Source: Alphaproteobacteria bacterium (GTDB lineage Bacteria; Pseudomonadota; Alphaproteobacteria; UBA9219; RFNS01). From it: a stretch of 38,954 bases of DNA. Where the stretch lies: assembly GCA_009927055.1 (NCBI GenBank), contig RFNS01000256.1, forward strand, positions 1 to 38,954, read 5' to 3'. Within the stretch, counting starts at the first letter, position 1. Every line of letters begins with the position of its first letter. This document shows positions 8,609 through 16,396 of the stretch, piece after piece. The notes below the pieces were generated by a model that saw only the letters and a program-made list of their open reading frames with translations, was not told where the DNA came from and did no database searches. The position numbers and the translations under genes were made by a program.

Positions 8609-9148
8609 ATGTCGCCGCCGCTCACCTGCACTTTTTGGCTTTATGGTCTGCAATCGGCCATTAATGTGGGGCAGTGTTTGCGCGCGGCCGAGGTGTTTAA
8701 GCAGCGCATCGCCATTTATGATGCCGGAAAAATTTTGGTTGACCATGAAAAGATTCGCACCATCAGCGATTTTGCGTGCGGCGCCCTTCAGCGCGTGCCG
8801 CCCATAGATACAGGCCCCACCCCATGTTTTATGCCGCACCAACGCCTTGTGGCCACGTGCCTGGATGATGACGCCGTGCGCTTGCCCGATTTTGTTTTTC
8901 AGCCCGATGATGTGATTGTGATCGGCAATGAATATGATGGCGTACCGCCACATATTATTCAGCAATCGCACGCCAAACTTTATATTCCGCTGCCCGCGCA
9001 AATTTTACCAAAACCACTTTCACATTCACCCATTGATATACAACGCACAGAGCATGTTCAGCACCACGGCATGCCCAGCCTGAATGCCGCCATGGTGGTT
9101 AATATCATCAGCTATTGTCTTTATGCGCAGCCCATGCGTGCTACTTAA
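8609..9148 (+). CDS. SpoU/TrmH-family RNA 2'-O-methyltransferase-like protein
   Basis: A short (179 aa) SPOUT-fold protein. The three SpoU motifs are visible: motif 1 at SAINVGQCLRAAEVF (Asn19, Arg25), motif 2 at VIVIGNEYDGVP, and motif 3 at SLNAAMVVNIISY. These form the cofactor-binding knot in TrmH-type enzymes that methylate ribose in tRNA or rRNA. No N-terminal substrate-binding domain is present, so the target cannot be named. The ATG at 8609 is chosen because homology begins there; the upstream in-frame extension is hydrophobic and unlike the family. Its stop codon overlaps that of the convergent EAL gene (shared TTAA at 9145-9148). Confidence 0.82.
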   Translation: MSPPLTCTFWLYGLQSAINVGQCLRAAEVFKQRIAIYDAGKILVDHEKIRTISDFACGALQRVPPIDTGPTPCFMPHQRLVATCLDDDAVRLPDFVFQPDDVIVIGNEYDGVPPHIIQQSHAKLYIPLPAQILPKPLSHSPIDIQRTEHVQHHGMPSLNAAMVVNIISYCLYAQPMRAT

Positions 9149-10584
9149 TTAAACTTCTGCAAATACTCTGGCACTTGTGCGGCAAACATGGGTTTGCAGA
9201 AAAAATATCCTTGCGCATGATCACACCCCATGGCGCGCAGTGCGGTCAAATCTTCGGCCGTCTCCACCCCTTCGGCCACAACTTTTTTGTGCAGCAGGTG
9301 GCCCATATCGATAATAGCGCGCACCAGTTCGCGGTTGATGGGCGTGTCGTGCATCACCTTAATAAAACTGCGATCGACCTTGATATCGTTCACCGGCAGA
9401 CGCAACAGATAAGACAGCGACGAGTAACCTGTTCCAAAATCATCAATCGAGATGCTGCACCCCAGCGTGCGAATTTTTTCAAGCAATGGGCCTGTCACGT
9501 CATAATCCAGCATCAGGCCGCTTTCTGTAATTTCAATTTTCAGCAAATCTGGGGGCAGGCCCGTAATTTCCAGCGCGTTTTCAAGCGAGCGATAAAGCCC
9601 TGGCGAATTCAGCTGCGTGGCCGAGAGGTTGACCGCAATGGTGGGCCGCAGGCCATCGGGCATGAAGGGCAACCAGCCAGCCAGCTGGCGACAACTCTCG
9701 GTTAAAATAAAATTCCACAACGGCACAATCATGCCGGTTTCTTCGGCGACGTGAATAAATTTGTCGGGGGGGATAAATCCCTTACTGGGGTGTTGCCAGC
9801 GGGCCAACGCCTCGAATCCTACCAGTTTTTCATCCTTAATGCTCACAATGGGCTGAAAAGCCACCTTCATCTGTCCTGTTTCAAAATAAAGCGCACGGCG
9901 CAAATCGGTTTCCAGCTCATAGCGCATTTCAAGCTGCGCGCGCATGCTAGATTCAAAAACAGAAATCGCATCAATATGTTTGTGCTGAACATTCTGCATG
10001 GCAATTTCGGCATCGCGCAAAACGTTCATCGCATCGCCGCCGCCATTGGTGTGCCGCACGCCGATGGCCGAAATCATCTGAATTTCTTGACCACTGAGCA
10101 TATAAGGTTTGGCCAGTACGCGTTGTATCTGTTGCGCTTTGTCCATGGCCATATCTGGGTTATCGGCGGGATAAAGAATGGCAAACGAACTGGCCGAAAG
10201 GCGGGCCAAAAAATGCTGTGCATCCATCACTTCTTTTAATCGGCGCACAATCGCAATCGTCAATTCATCACTGATATCATGGCCAAGGCTGCTGCGCACC
10301 TCGGCCGCGCGCGGAAATTTTATATAAAGAAACGCAAACGGATTAGATTCTTTTAATCGCAGCGGCAATACATCCAGCAAAAATTTTCTGTTGGGCAGGC
10401 CTGTCAGTTGATCATGATGTGAATGTTGAAGCATTTCCTGCTTCAAATCTAAAACCTGTTTTTCATTTCTCATACGCTGGCGTCGTTCATACCACAAACC
10501 GGTCGCCATCGCCGCAAGGGCCGCCGACATGGCCACAAAAACCACAAGCTGCACATTGTTGAGAAATGATGAGATTTCAGGCAT
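9145..10584 (-). CDS. membrane-anchored GGDEF/EAL protein, probable c-di-GMP phosphodiesterase
   Basis: A 479-aa protein with an N-terminal transmembrane helix (about residues 10-30), a short linker, a GGDEF-fold domain (about 55-215) and an EAL domain (about 225-475). The GGDEF signature is lost: LARLSASSFAIL occupies the place of the GG(D/E)EF loop, so cyclase activity is not expected. The EAL domain looks intact, with GFEALARWQHP, IEITES, IDDFGTGYSSL, KVDRSFI, VAEGVET and QGYFFCKP supplying the usual metal ligands and catalytic base. The likely function is hydrolysis of cyclic di-GMP at the membrane. It lies 61 bases downstream of the UbiH-like gene on the same strand as motA-motB, which suggests a link with motility. 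Confidence 0.92.
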   Translation of the reverse strand: MPEISSFLNNVQLVVFVAMSAALAAMATGLWYERRQRMRNEKQVLDLKQEMLQHSHHDQLTGLPNRKFLLDVLPLRLKESNPFAFLYIKFPRAAEVRSSLGHDISDELTIAIVRRLKEVMDAQHFLARLSASSFAILYPADNPDMAMDKAQQIQRVLAKPYMLSGQEIQMISAIGVRHTNGGGDAMNVLRDAEIAMQNVQHKHIDAISVFESSMRAQLEMRYELETDLRRALYFETGQMKVAFQPIVSIKDEKLVGFEALARWQHPSKGFIPPDKFIHVAEETGMIVPLWNFILTESCRQLAGWLPFMPDGLRPTIAVNLSATQLNSPGLYRSLENALEITGLPPDLLKIEITESGLMLDYDVTGPLLEKIRTLGCSISIDDFGTGYSSLSYLLRLPVNDIKVDRSFIKVMHDTPINRELVRAIIDMGHLLHKKVVAEGVETAEDLTALRAMGCDHAQGYFFCKPMFAAQVPEYLQKFN

Positions 10585-10645
10585 AGCGAGATGCCTTATC
10601 TTAGGGGTGTCAACCTAAAACTCGGTTAAACATTCGCCATAAGCG

Positions 10646-11848
10646 TTACACAATTTTTATACTTTTGCGCGAAGAAGCTGATATTTCAGTCCCCATGGCC
10701 TGATTTGCAAATTTTTCCTTAAGACTTGGCGATAAATCAACAACACTCAGCCCCAATTGCCTGAGGAGAGAAAAACCTGGCAGATTGTTTGAAAAACCTT
10801 TTACCAAACCATCCATCGCCGTCATCATGCGCCACGTATCAAATTGGCGTGCGCGATGATAACCCGCCAGCGCACAATGCGCCCCAACATCGCCGCCCGT
10901 GTGCTTGATGTCGCGCCATATTTTTTTCAACGCACCCAAATTGCGCATGGTTAAATTATATCCCTGCCCTGCGATGGGGTGCATGGCATGCGCGGCCTCG
11001 CCCAGCAGCACCAATCGCGCTTTAAAACTTTTTTCTGCTTTCAATTCATTCAGCGGCCAAGCCTGTCGCGCGCTGGCAAGAGTGATATCACCCAGCCACT
11101 CGCCCACATATTTTTTAAGCCAGGCGCAAAATGTCTGCTCGGTCATTATCATCAAATCGGCGGCGGCGTCTGGCGTCGTGCTCCACACCAGCGCGCTGTG
11201 ATGTTTATTTTTTTCAGAAACAAACGGCAACACCGCCAGCGGCCCTGTGGGCATAAAATATTCTAACGCCATCTGATGATGTGGGTGTGTGTGCGAAAGC
11301 ATGGCCACAATCGCCGTTTGTTTGTAAAGCTGTTGATGAGCGGCAATGCCGGCCTGCTGCCTGAGTTTTGATTGTCGGCCATCGGCGGCGGCCAGCACCT
11401 TGGCCTTCAGCGTGCCGTGGCGTTGCGTGGCGATGGAAGAAAAATGCGCATCGGCTTCAACGCGCGTCACAACATCATCAATCATGCTTATGTTTTTCGC
11501 TTCTCGCACTCTCTCCTTCAGCGCGCCAAGCAAATCGGCATTATCGATAATCCACCCAAAAGGGGCGTGATGATGGGCATAAAAATTCAGCGGTTGGGGG
11601 CGGCCGATATCTAAAACACGAATATGCCGAATAGGCTCGGCGTGATTGATTTTTTTCCAAACACCACACGCATTCAGCAATGTTTGCGGGCCGGCGGCAA
11701 CGGCCGTGGTGCGCCTATCGCGCACAGGCGGGGCCGATGGCGCAACCAGCGCAACATTCACATTTGTATCCGCCAAGAGAGCAGCCATAGAAAGGCCGGT
11801 GAGGGCGCCGCCTGCAATCACCACATCATAGGCACAATTTTTCTTCAT
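10646..11848 (-). CDS. UbiH/Coq6-family FAD-dependent monooxygenase
   Basis: A 400-aa flavoprotein of the class that hydroxylates the ubiquinone ring. The FAD-binding N-terminus is DVVIAGGALTGLSMAALLA, the mid-protein DG motif is AADGRQSKLRQQAG, and the C-terminal motif is LLGEAAHAMHPIAGQGYNL. Two positions depart from consensus: the third Gly of GGGxxG is Ala, and the usual GDAAH is GEAAH. The family is clear, but which ring position it hydroxylates, and how efficiently, is not. It begins 9 bases after the bpt stop on the same strand, so they are probably co-transcribed. Confidence 0.87.
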   Translation of the reverse strand: MKKNCAYDVVIAGGALTGLSMAALLADTNVNVALVAPSAPPVRDRRTTAVAAGPQTLLNACGVWKKINHAEPIRHIRVLDIGRPQPLNFYAHHHAPFGWIIDNADLLGALKERVREAKNISMIDDVVTRVEADAHFSSIATQRHGTLKAKVLAAADGRQSKLRQQAGIAAHQQLYKQTAIVAMLSHTHPHHQMALEYFMPTGPLAVLPFVSEKNKHHSALVWSTTPDAAADLMIMTEQTFCAWLKKYVGEWLGDITLASARQAWPLNELKAEKSFKARLVLLGEAAHAMHPIAGQGYNLTMRNLGALKKIWRDIKHTGGDVGAHCALAGYHRARQFDTWRMMTAMDGLVKGFSNNLPGFSLLRQLGLSVVDLSPSLKEKFANQAMGTEISASSRKSIKIV

Positions 11849-11857
11849 CGCGCCATT

Positions 11858-12592
11858 CTAAACTTTATCAAGATTTTGCCAACCACTGCCTGTGAGATGT
11901 TGAAGCGGCCTGAACGATGATTTATACGCCATTTTTTTGCTCTCTTTAATCCAGTACCCAAGATAGATAAAATCTTTCCCTGCATCGGCCGCACAACGAA
12001 TAAGCTGCACAATCAACGCTGTGCCCAGCCCCTTGCCTGCATCATGTGGTTGATAATAACTGTAAACAGCCGAAAGGCCGTCATCCACCACATCGACAAT
12101 CATCGCGGCCAGCAGGTTTTTGTCGTCATCCCTTAAACACAGTATGCGGGTGTGGATGCCATAACTTCCCGCTAACTGAGAAAATTCATGCCGCGTCATG
12201 GCGGCCATATCGCCTTCGGCATGGCGCGCGCGCTGATAGCGCATAAACAGGGCATAATGCTCGTCTTCGTTTATTTTATCCTCCCACCGCGCGGGCGGGA
12301 ATTTTTTTAACAGTCTGCGTTGAGTTTTTGTGGGGGAAAAATCCCCCACCACCACGCGCACGGGCACACACGCCGCGCAAGCATCGCACGCGGGCCTGTA
12401 AACCTGATCATGGCTGCGCCTGAAACCTGCCGCCGTAAGGTCTGAAAACAACTTTAGCCTGTCATCATCGCGCGCGTCGCCCAAGCGGGTAACAATCTGC
12501 TTCATCGCCAGTCCTTCAAGGTATGGGCATTTTTGTGGGTGCGAAAGATAAAACGGCTGCCTGCTCAGTACATCAAGGCGTTGCAGGGTCAT
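11858..12592 (-). CDS. bpt: aspartate/glutamate leucyltransferase (Bpt)
   Basis: Transfers Leu from Leu-tRNA to proteins with N-terminal Asp or Glu, creating an N-degron read by ClpS. The 244-aa protein has the ATE-type N-terminal domain with FYLSHPQKCPYLEG (Cys22) and the Cys cluster YRPACDACAACVPVRV (Cys69, 72, 75), followed by the GNAT-like transferase domain (VYSYYQPHDAGKGLGTALI, YIKESKKMAYK-like segment near the end). The ATG at 12592 starts the conserved domain and overlaps the stop of the upstream orphan (ATGA), so translation is coupled. The frame is open to 12688, but that extension is unrelated to the family. ClpS and ClpA are encoded about 4 kb away. Confidence 0.94.
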   Translation of the reverse strand: MTLQRLDVLSRQPFYLSHPQKCPYLEGLAMKQIVTRLGDARDDDRLKLFSDLTAAGFRRSHDQVYRPACDACAACVPVRVVVGDFSPTKTQRRLLKKFPPARWEDKINEDEHYALFMRYQRARHAEGDMAAMTRHEFSQLAGSYGIHTRILCLRDDDKNLLAAMIVDVVDDGLSAVYSYYQPHDAGKGLGTALIVQLIRCAADAGKDFIYLGYWIKESKKMAYKSSFRPLQHLTGSGWQNLDKV

Positions 12593-13077
12593 CGCGTCAG
12601 GCGATTGGCCATGGCTGCTTCGGCATCGAGTCTCTTGCCGACAACCACAAGCATCTGTGGCAATACGGCGATGGGCAACCGCAAGCATGCCGCGTTCTTC
12701 GCGGCATTCATTGATGGTGGATATTTTTGGGCAACTTTATCTTGGCGAAGTTGAAGTTTAACTTGAAAAAGAATAGCACTCAAAACGTCAAATTGGTGCG
12801 CTATTTGTCTTTCTTCTACCACTCTATCTTCTTCATTGGCTTGTTTCTTGTTATCCGGAAAAGTAATACATACCAACACTGTTGGTGTCATGAGATCAGA
12901 CCCTGGGCCAGCTTCGTTGATGGCATAGTCAATTCTGACGCCTCTTTGTTTGATGCAGGCTAAATTCAGCAACCCTTTTACAACAGGCTTTGCAAGCTTA
13001 ATCGCGCAGTCACGATAAAAACGCAGTATGTCATCTGGCGGCCCCTCTGCCACTATCCTTAAGTGGGCATTACCCAT
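12589..13077 (-). CDS. hypothetical protein coupled to bpt, AT-rich gene
   Basis: A 162-residue protein I do not recognise. The N-terminus (LRIVAEGPPDDILRFYRDC) has a strand-loop-helix pattern like ferredoxin-fold domains, but this is only a resemblance. The middle contains VLVCITFPDNKKQANEEDR and a charged helical region. Support for a real gene is a GGAG ribosome-binding site before the ATG, its fit into the 16-base gap after motB, and its TGA overlapping the bpt ATG. Base composition differs from its neighbours (19 G/C in 60 bases at 12721-12780). It has no signal peptide or transmembrane helix. It is probably lineage-specific and transferred into the mot-bpt unit. Confidence 0.6.
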   Translation of the reverse strand: MGNAHLRIVAEGPPDDILRFYRDCAIKLAKPVVKGLLNLACIKQRGVRIDYAINEAGPGSDLMTPTVLVCITFPDNKKQANEEDRVVEERQIAHQFDVLSAILFQVKLQLRQDKVAQKYPPSMNAAKNAACLRLPIAVLPQMLVVVGKRLDAEAAMANRLTR

Positions 13078-13093
13078 AACCTACTCCATCATT

Positions 13094-14236
13094 TTATTGA
13101 GACGGATCATTATCAGGCACCGTGGTGCGGATTGTCAACGGCATGGTGGTGCCGGCACCGCGCGGGGCAACAGGTTCGGGGGGTGTGGTCACGGCACTTT
13201 CTGGCATTTTATTCATCGCACCCGCCGGGTTGGCGGCTGTATATTGCCGCACCAGCACAATTGAAATGCGGCGGTTCCGCGATGAAAGCGGATCAGCTTT
13301 ATCAAGCGGATCACGATCAGCACGGCCCACCACACGTGCGATGCGATCGTTGGGCACACCAGCTTCCATCATAATCTGTCGGCTGACATTCGCGCGCTCG
13401 GTTGAAAGCGACCAGTTATCGCGCCGGCTGCCGGCCGGAAACGGTTTGCTGTCGGTATGACCGCTGATGGCCAGCTCATTGGGCAACCGCGCAATCACAC
13501 GCCCCACCAGCAACAGCAGCGCGCGGCTTTTTTCAAACAAAATGGCGCTGCCTGAAGGAAACATCGAATAATTATCTTTATCGACAATTTGAATGCGCAA
13601 CCCCTCGGCCGTGCTATCGACCTGAATTTGCTGGGCCAGATCACGCAGCTCAGGGCTGCTGGCAATGGCCTGGCGCAGCGCATCCTCGGCCATTTTGAAT
13701 CGTTCTTCTTCGGCTTTTTCATATTCTTTCACCAGCGCCGCAATTTTTTTCTGTGTTTCTGCGTCCACCACCTCACCCGATTTGCTGGCCAGCGCTGTTT
13801 TGGCCCCCTGCCCCGTTTCATCGGTCTTTTTGGCGCTTGTGCCTTCGCCCACGCCACCATCATCGGTGCTGCCGCTGCTTGCTTTGCCGGGGGTATCTTG
13901 CTGGCCTTCTTCGCCCAAACCCGCCGTGGCAATAGTTCTTTCTTCAACCGTTGGCGGACTTTCATAGCCCATGGCGCCGCCTTCAACCGTCACCGATTGT
14001 CCGCCCAACGCGCCCCCGGCCCCTGATTCTGATTTCGACAAACTGGCCGGTGCGAAATAATCGGCAATCCCTTTGCGCTCAATATCGGTGGTCACGTTCA
14101 GCAGCCATAACAGCAGAAAGAACGCCATCATCGCCGTCACAAAGTCGGCATAGGCCACCTTCCATGCCCCGCCATGATGCCCAGCCTCAACCTTCTTAAT
14201 GCGGCGGATCATAATAATGGGTTGGTTATCGGCCAT
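13094..14236 (-). CDS. motB: flagellar motor stator protein MotB
   Basis: MotB anchors the stator to peptidoglycan and provides the proton-carrying Asp. After a short cytoplasmic N-terminus, WKVAYADFVTAMMAFFLLLWLL forms the single transmembrane helix, with Asp31 at the proton site. A long Gly/Ser/Lys-rich linker of about 150 residues follows, then the OmpA-like peptidoglycan-binding domain (AISGHTDSKP, NWSLSTERANVSRQIM, VGRADRDPLDKADPLSSRNRR). At 380 aa it is longer than E. coli MotB because of the linker, which is common in alphaproteobacteria. It begins 6 bases after motA. Confidence 0.96.
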   Translation of the reverse strand: MADNQPIIMIRRIKKVEAGHHGGAWKVAYADFVTAMMAFFLLLWLLNVTTDIERKGIADYFAPASLSKSESGAGGALGGQSVTVEGGAMGYESPPTVEERTIATAGLGEEGQQDTPGKASSGSTDDGGVGEGTSAKKTDETGQGAKTALASKSGEVVDAETQKKIAALVKEYEKAEEERFKMAEDALRQAIASSPELRDLAQQIQVDSTAEGLRIQIVDKDNYSMFPSGSAILFEKSRALLLLVGRVIARLPNELAISGHTDSKPFPAGSRRDNWSLSTERANVSRQIMMEAGVPNDRIARVVGRADRDPLDKADPLSSRNRRISIVLVRQYTAANPAGAMNKMPESAVTTPPEPVAPRGAGTTMPLTIRTTVPDNDPSQ

Positions 14237-14242
14237 GGGTCA

Positions 14243-15112
14243 TCAATCGGGTTTGGGAAGCTGCGCGGTGGCTTCTTCCACTTCAGTAAAACTGGGGCGC
14301 ACTTCGCTGTTCAGTGTTTTGCGCGCATATTCTACCGACACAGAAGGCGCATAGCCGTGCAAATGCCCAATCAAGCCAACTTTCAACGCCTGATAATATT
14401 TCCCGTCTGTCTCAAACCGCGCCTTGATCGAGCTGGCCATGGGCGCAATAAAACCATAGGCGAACCACACGCCCAAAAACGTTCCTGTCAAGGCGCCACC
14501 AATCATGCGGCCCAGCACTTCGGGCGGCTCGGTAATCGCGCCCATGGTTTTAATAATCCCCAGCACGGCGGCCACAATGCCAATGGCGGGCATGCCGTCG
14601 GCCAAACTCTGCACCGCATGCACAATTTCATGTTCTTCTTGGTGGTGCACGTCCAGTTCCTGATCCATCAGCGCTTCCAGCTCATAGGGTTTATCAGCCC
14701 CCAGCGTGATCAGGCGCAGATAATCGCAAAAAAATTCGGTCGCGTGATGATCGGCCAGAAAAATGGGGAACTGGGCAAAAATTTTGCTTTCTTCTGGTTT
14801 TTCCAAATGGCTTTCCAGCGCCAGCAACCCTTTGGTTTTGGCCAGCCTGAAAATTTGATACATCATGCACAAAAGCTCAATATAGGCGGCTTTATTCAGC
14901 TTTGATGTGCCAAAAATCCCCCCCATCGCCTTCCCCACGCGCCCCATGGTGACAGGCCGTGTAGCAATCACAAAGGCGCCAGCCGCCGTGCCGCCAATAA
15001 TAATCATTTCAAACGGGGCGGCGCGCGCAATCACCTCTAGGTGGCCGCCCATAATGACGAACCCACCAAAGGTGCCTGCAATCACCACAATGATGCCGAT
15101 AATGGAAAACAT
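14243..15112 (-). CDS. motA: flagellar motor stator protein MotA
   Basis: MotA forms the ring of the proton-driven stator and pushes on the rotor protein FliG. The 289-aa sequence shows four membrane helices: two near the N-terminus (MFSIIGIIVVIAGTFGGFVI and FEMIIIGGTAAGAFVI) and two after the cytoplasmic loop (MPAIGIVAAVLGIIKTMG and IGGALTGTFLGVWFAYGFI). The cytoplasmic loop is charged and contains the FliG-facing region. motA heads the minus-strand unit running through motB to the EAL gene. A perfect CtrA box lies 49-63 bases upstream of its ATG. Confidence 0.96.
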   Translation of the reverse strand: MFSIIGIIVVIAGTFGGFVIMGGHLEVIARAAPFEMIIIGGTAAGAFVIATRPVTMGRVGKAMGGIFGTSKLNKAAYIELLCMMYQIFRLAKTKGLLALESHLEKPEESKIFAQFPIFLADHHATEFFCDYLRLITLGADKPYELEALMDQELDVHHQEEHEIVHAVQSLADGMPAIGIVAAVLGIIKTMGAITEPPEVLGRMIGGALTGTFLGVWFAYGFIAPMASSIKARFETDGKYYQALKVGLIGHLHGYAPSVSVEYARKTLNSEVRPSFTEVEEATAQLPKPD

Positions 15113-15160
15113 GACAGGGGTACCCTACGCTCTTACCTTTCCAACATGCCCAAAACGTGG

Positions 15161-15175
15161 TTAAAGAGGCTTTAA
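15161..15175. promoter_or_regulatory. CtrA box (TTAA-N7-TTAA) between motA and flavin reductase
   Basis: GTTAAAGAGGCTTTAAC at 15160-15176 is a perfect inverted repeat with 7-bp arms and contains TTAA, seven bases, then TTAAC, the full consensus for the response regulator CtrA. It lies in the 97-base divergent region, 49 bases from the motA ATG and 35 bases from the flavin reductase ATG. CtrA is known to control flagellar and motility genes in alphaproteobacteria. Binding here is inferred. Confidence 0.65.
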
Positions 15176-15209
15176 CAATGACGATCTCCCTCCAAACCGG
15201 CAGCCCTTC

Positions 15210-15722
15210 ATGATCAGGGTCGATGACGCCAAATTCAAACAGGTGGTGGGGTGCTTTCCCACCGGCGTGGCCGTGGTGGCGTGGCGCGATATGGAAAGCC
15301 GCCTGACAGGCATCACCATCAGTTCGTTCACATCGCTGTCACTCGATCCGCCGCTTATTCTGTTCTGCCTTAACAAAAATTCGCGCCGGTGGGGCAGCTT
15401 GCGGCAGGCTGAATACTTTAGTGTGACGATCCTCGATCATGATCAAGGCGATATCTGCCGCCATTTCGCCCGCCATGCCCAGCAAACCCAGTGGGATGAG
15501 ATTGATTATGACACAGGCCCCCTGGGCTGCCCCATTCCGAACGATGCCGTGGCGTGGATGGAATGCCGCCGCACGCGCTATTATTTGGGGGGCGATCACT
15601 ATATTATTCTGGGACAGGTCATGACACTGGATGTGGAAAAAAAATCAGATGCCACGCGCCCGCTGCTTTATTATCGCAGCAAAATTTTTCCTGAAAACAA
15701 AAGCGCAAAGAAGAAACTTTAG
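15210..15722 (+). CDS. flavin reductase-like domain protein (FMN-binding split barrel)
   Basis: A 170-aa protein of the HpaC/RutF type that reduces free FMN or FAD with NAD(P)H, usually to supply a partner monooxygenase. Family features are FKQVVGCFPTGVAVVAWRD at the N-terminus, TGITISSFTSLSLDPPLILFCL, the FSVTIL strand, and GDHYIILGQV near the end. No oxygenase partner is adjacent on this strand; the nearest flavoenzyme is the UbiH-like protein about 3.4 kb away. It is divergent from motA and shares its upstream region, including the CtrA box. Confidence 0.88.
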   Translation: MIRVDDAKFKQVVGCFPTGVAVVAWRDMESRLTGITISSFTSLSLDPPLILFCLNKNSRRWGSLRQAEYFSVTILDHDQGDICRHFARHAQQTQWDEIDYDTGPLGCPIPNDAVAWMECRRTRYYLGGDHYIILGQVMTLDVEKKSDATRPLLYYRSKIFPENKSAKKKL

Positions 15723-15770
15723 GGGGATTGGTCGCGATGTTCATACGACGAAATGTTGCAACCATAAATA

Positions 15771-15870
15771 AATACTGTAGCCCATGCGAAGGCAGGGGCC
15801 CATCACACATACGTTGTTTTGGCATTTCATTCAGGTGGTGGGTTCCTGCTTTCGCAGACACAGCAGTATT
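15771..15870. repeat. 100-bp imperfect palindromic interspersed element, copy 1
   Basis: The ends are inverted copies (AATACTG and CAGTATT). The arms, including TGCGAAGGCAGG and CCTGCTTTCGCA, pair over about 35 bases on each side of a central 30-base loop. A second copy in reverse orientation lies at 32446-32541 and matches in both arms and loop. The element occupies the gap between the flavin reductase and the convergent membrane protein gene. It resembles REP or MITE-like elements. Confidence 0.7.
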
Positions 15871-15887
15871 GTGTCACTGTTAAGATA

Positions 15888-16394
15888 TCACTCACTCTCC
15901 CCCGCCACCGCATTGCCCCATGTTTTACGCAGATGCCCCTGCTGATCGGCAATTTCTTTGATGCGGGATTCGGCGCTGGCCTGCATTAAACTGACCACCA
16001 GCGGCGGAATAAAAAACACCAAAAGCCAGCCCATGCCGGCAGCACCATACATCATCATCCAGCTGGCGGGGTTGCCCAAAATGGTGAAAGCGGCATCAAA
16101 ATCGTGCCCCTTTTTCACCAAATCGACCACCAGCGGCAGCACGCCCGCGCTGTTCAGCGCAAAGACCGTAATGGCGGCGGCTTTTTCTCTATCCCTATCC
16201 ACCACAAAGGCCACCATGGCCGGCAGCAGGCCCGGCAGAACAATGCACGCTGTGGGCAGAAAAATGGCCAGCAAAATACCCCCAAACATAATCAGCACCG
16301 TGAGGGGATTGCTTTGTTTTTTTTGTTTGCCGCCCCCCTTGCCTGCGGCGGCTTTGGGGTCTTTTCCTTTGGCGGGAGCTTTTTTGTCGGCCAT
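15888..16394 (-). CDS. polytopic membrane protein of unknown function, partner of the pseudokinase
   Basis: A 168-aa protein I cannot assign. It begins with a cytoplasmic Lys/Ala/Gly-rich tail (about 28 residues), followed by three or four hydrophobic helices: LTVLIMFGGILLAIFLPTAC continuing to about residue 65, AAAITVFALNSAGVLPLVV, and SWMMMYGAAGMGWLLVFFIP with an adjoining segment. The C-terminus (ESRIKEIADQQGHLRKTWG) is charged and probably cytoplasmic. It begins 2 bases after the stop of the pseudokinase gene, so the two are co-translated and probably act together at the inner membrane. Confidence 0.82.
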   Translation of the reverse strand: MADKKAPAKGKDPKAAAGKGGGKQKKQSNPLTVLIMFGGILLAIFLPTACIVLPGLLPAMVAFVVDRDREKAAAITVFALNSAGVLPLVVDLVKKGHDFDAAFTILGNPASWMMMYGAAGMGWLLVFFIPPLVVSLMQASAESRIKEIADQQGHLRKTWGNAVAGESE

Positions 16395-16396
16395 GT

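Noticed and set aside
12593-12688. N-terminal extension of Bpt
   Set aside because: It lies wholly inside the coupled upstream gene in another frame and has no family similarity.
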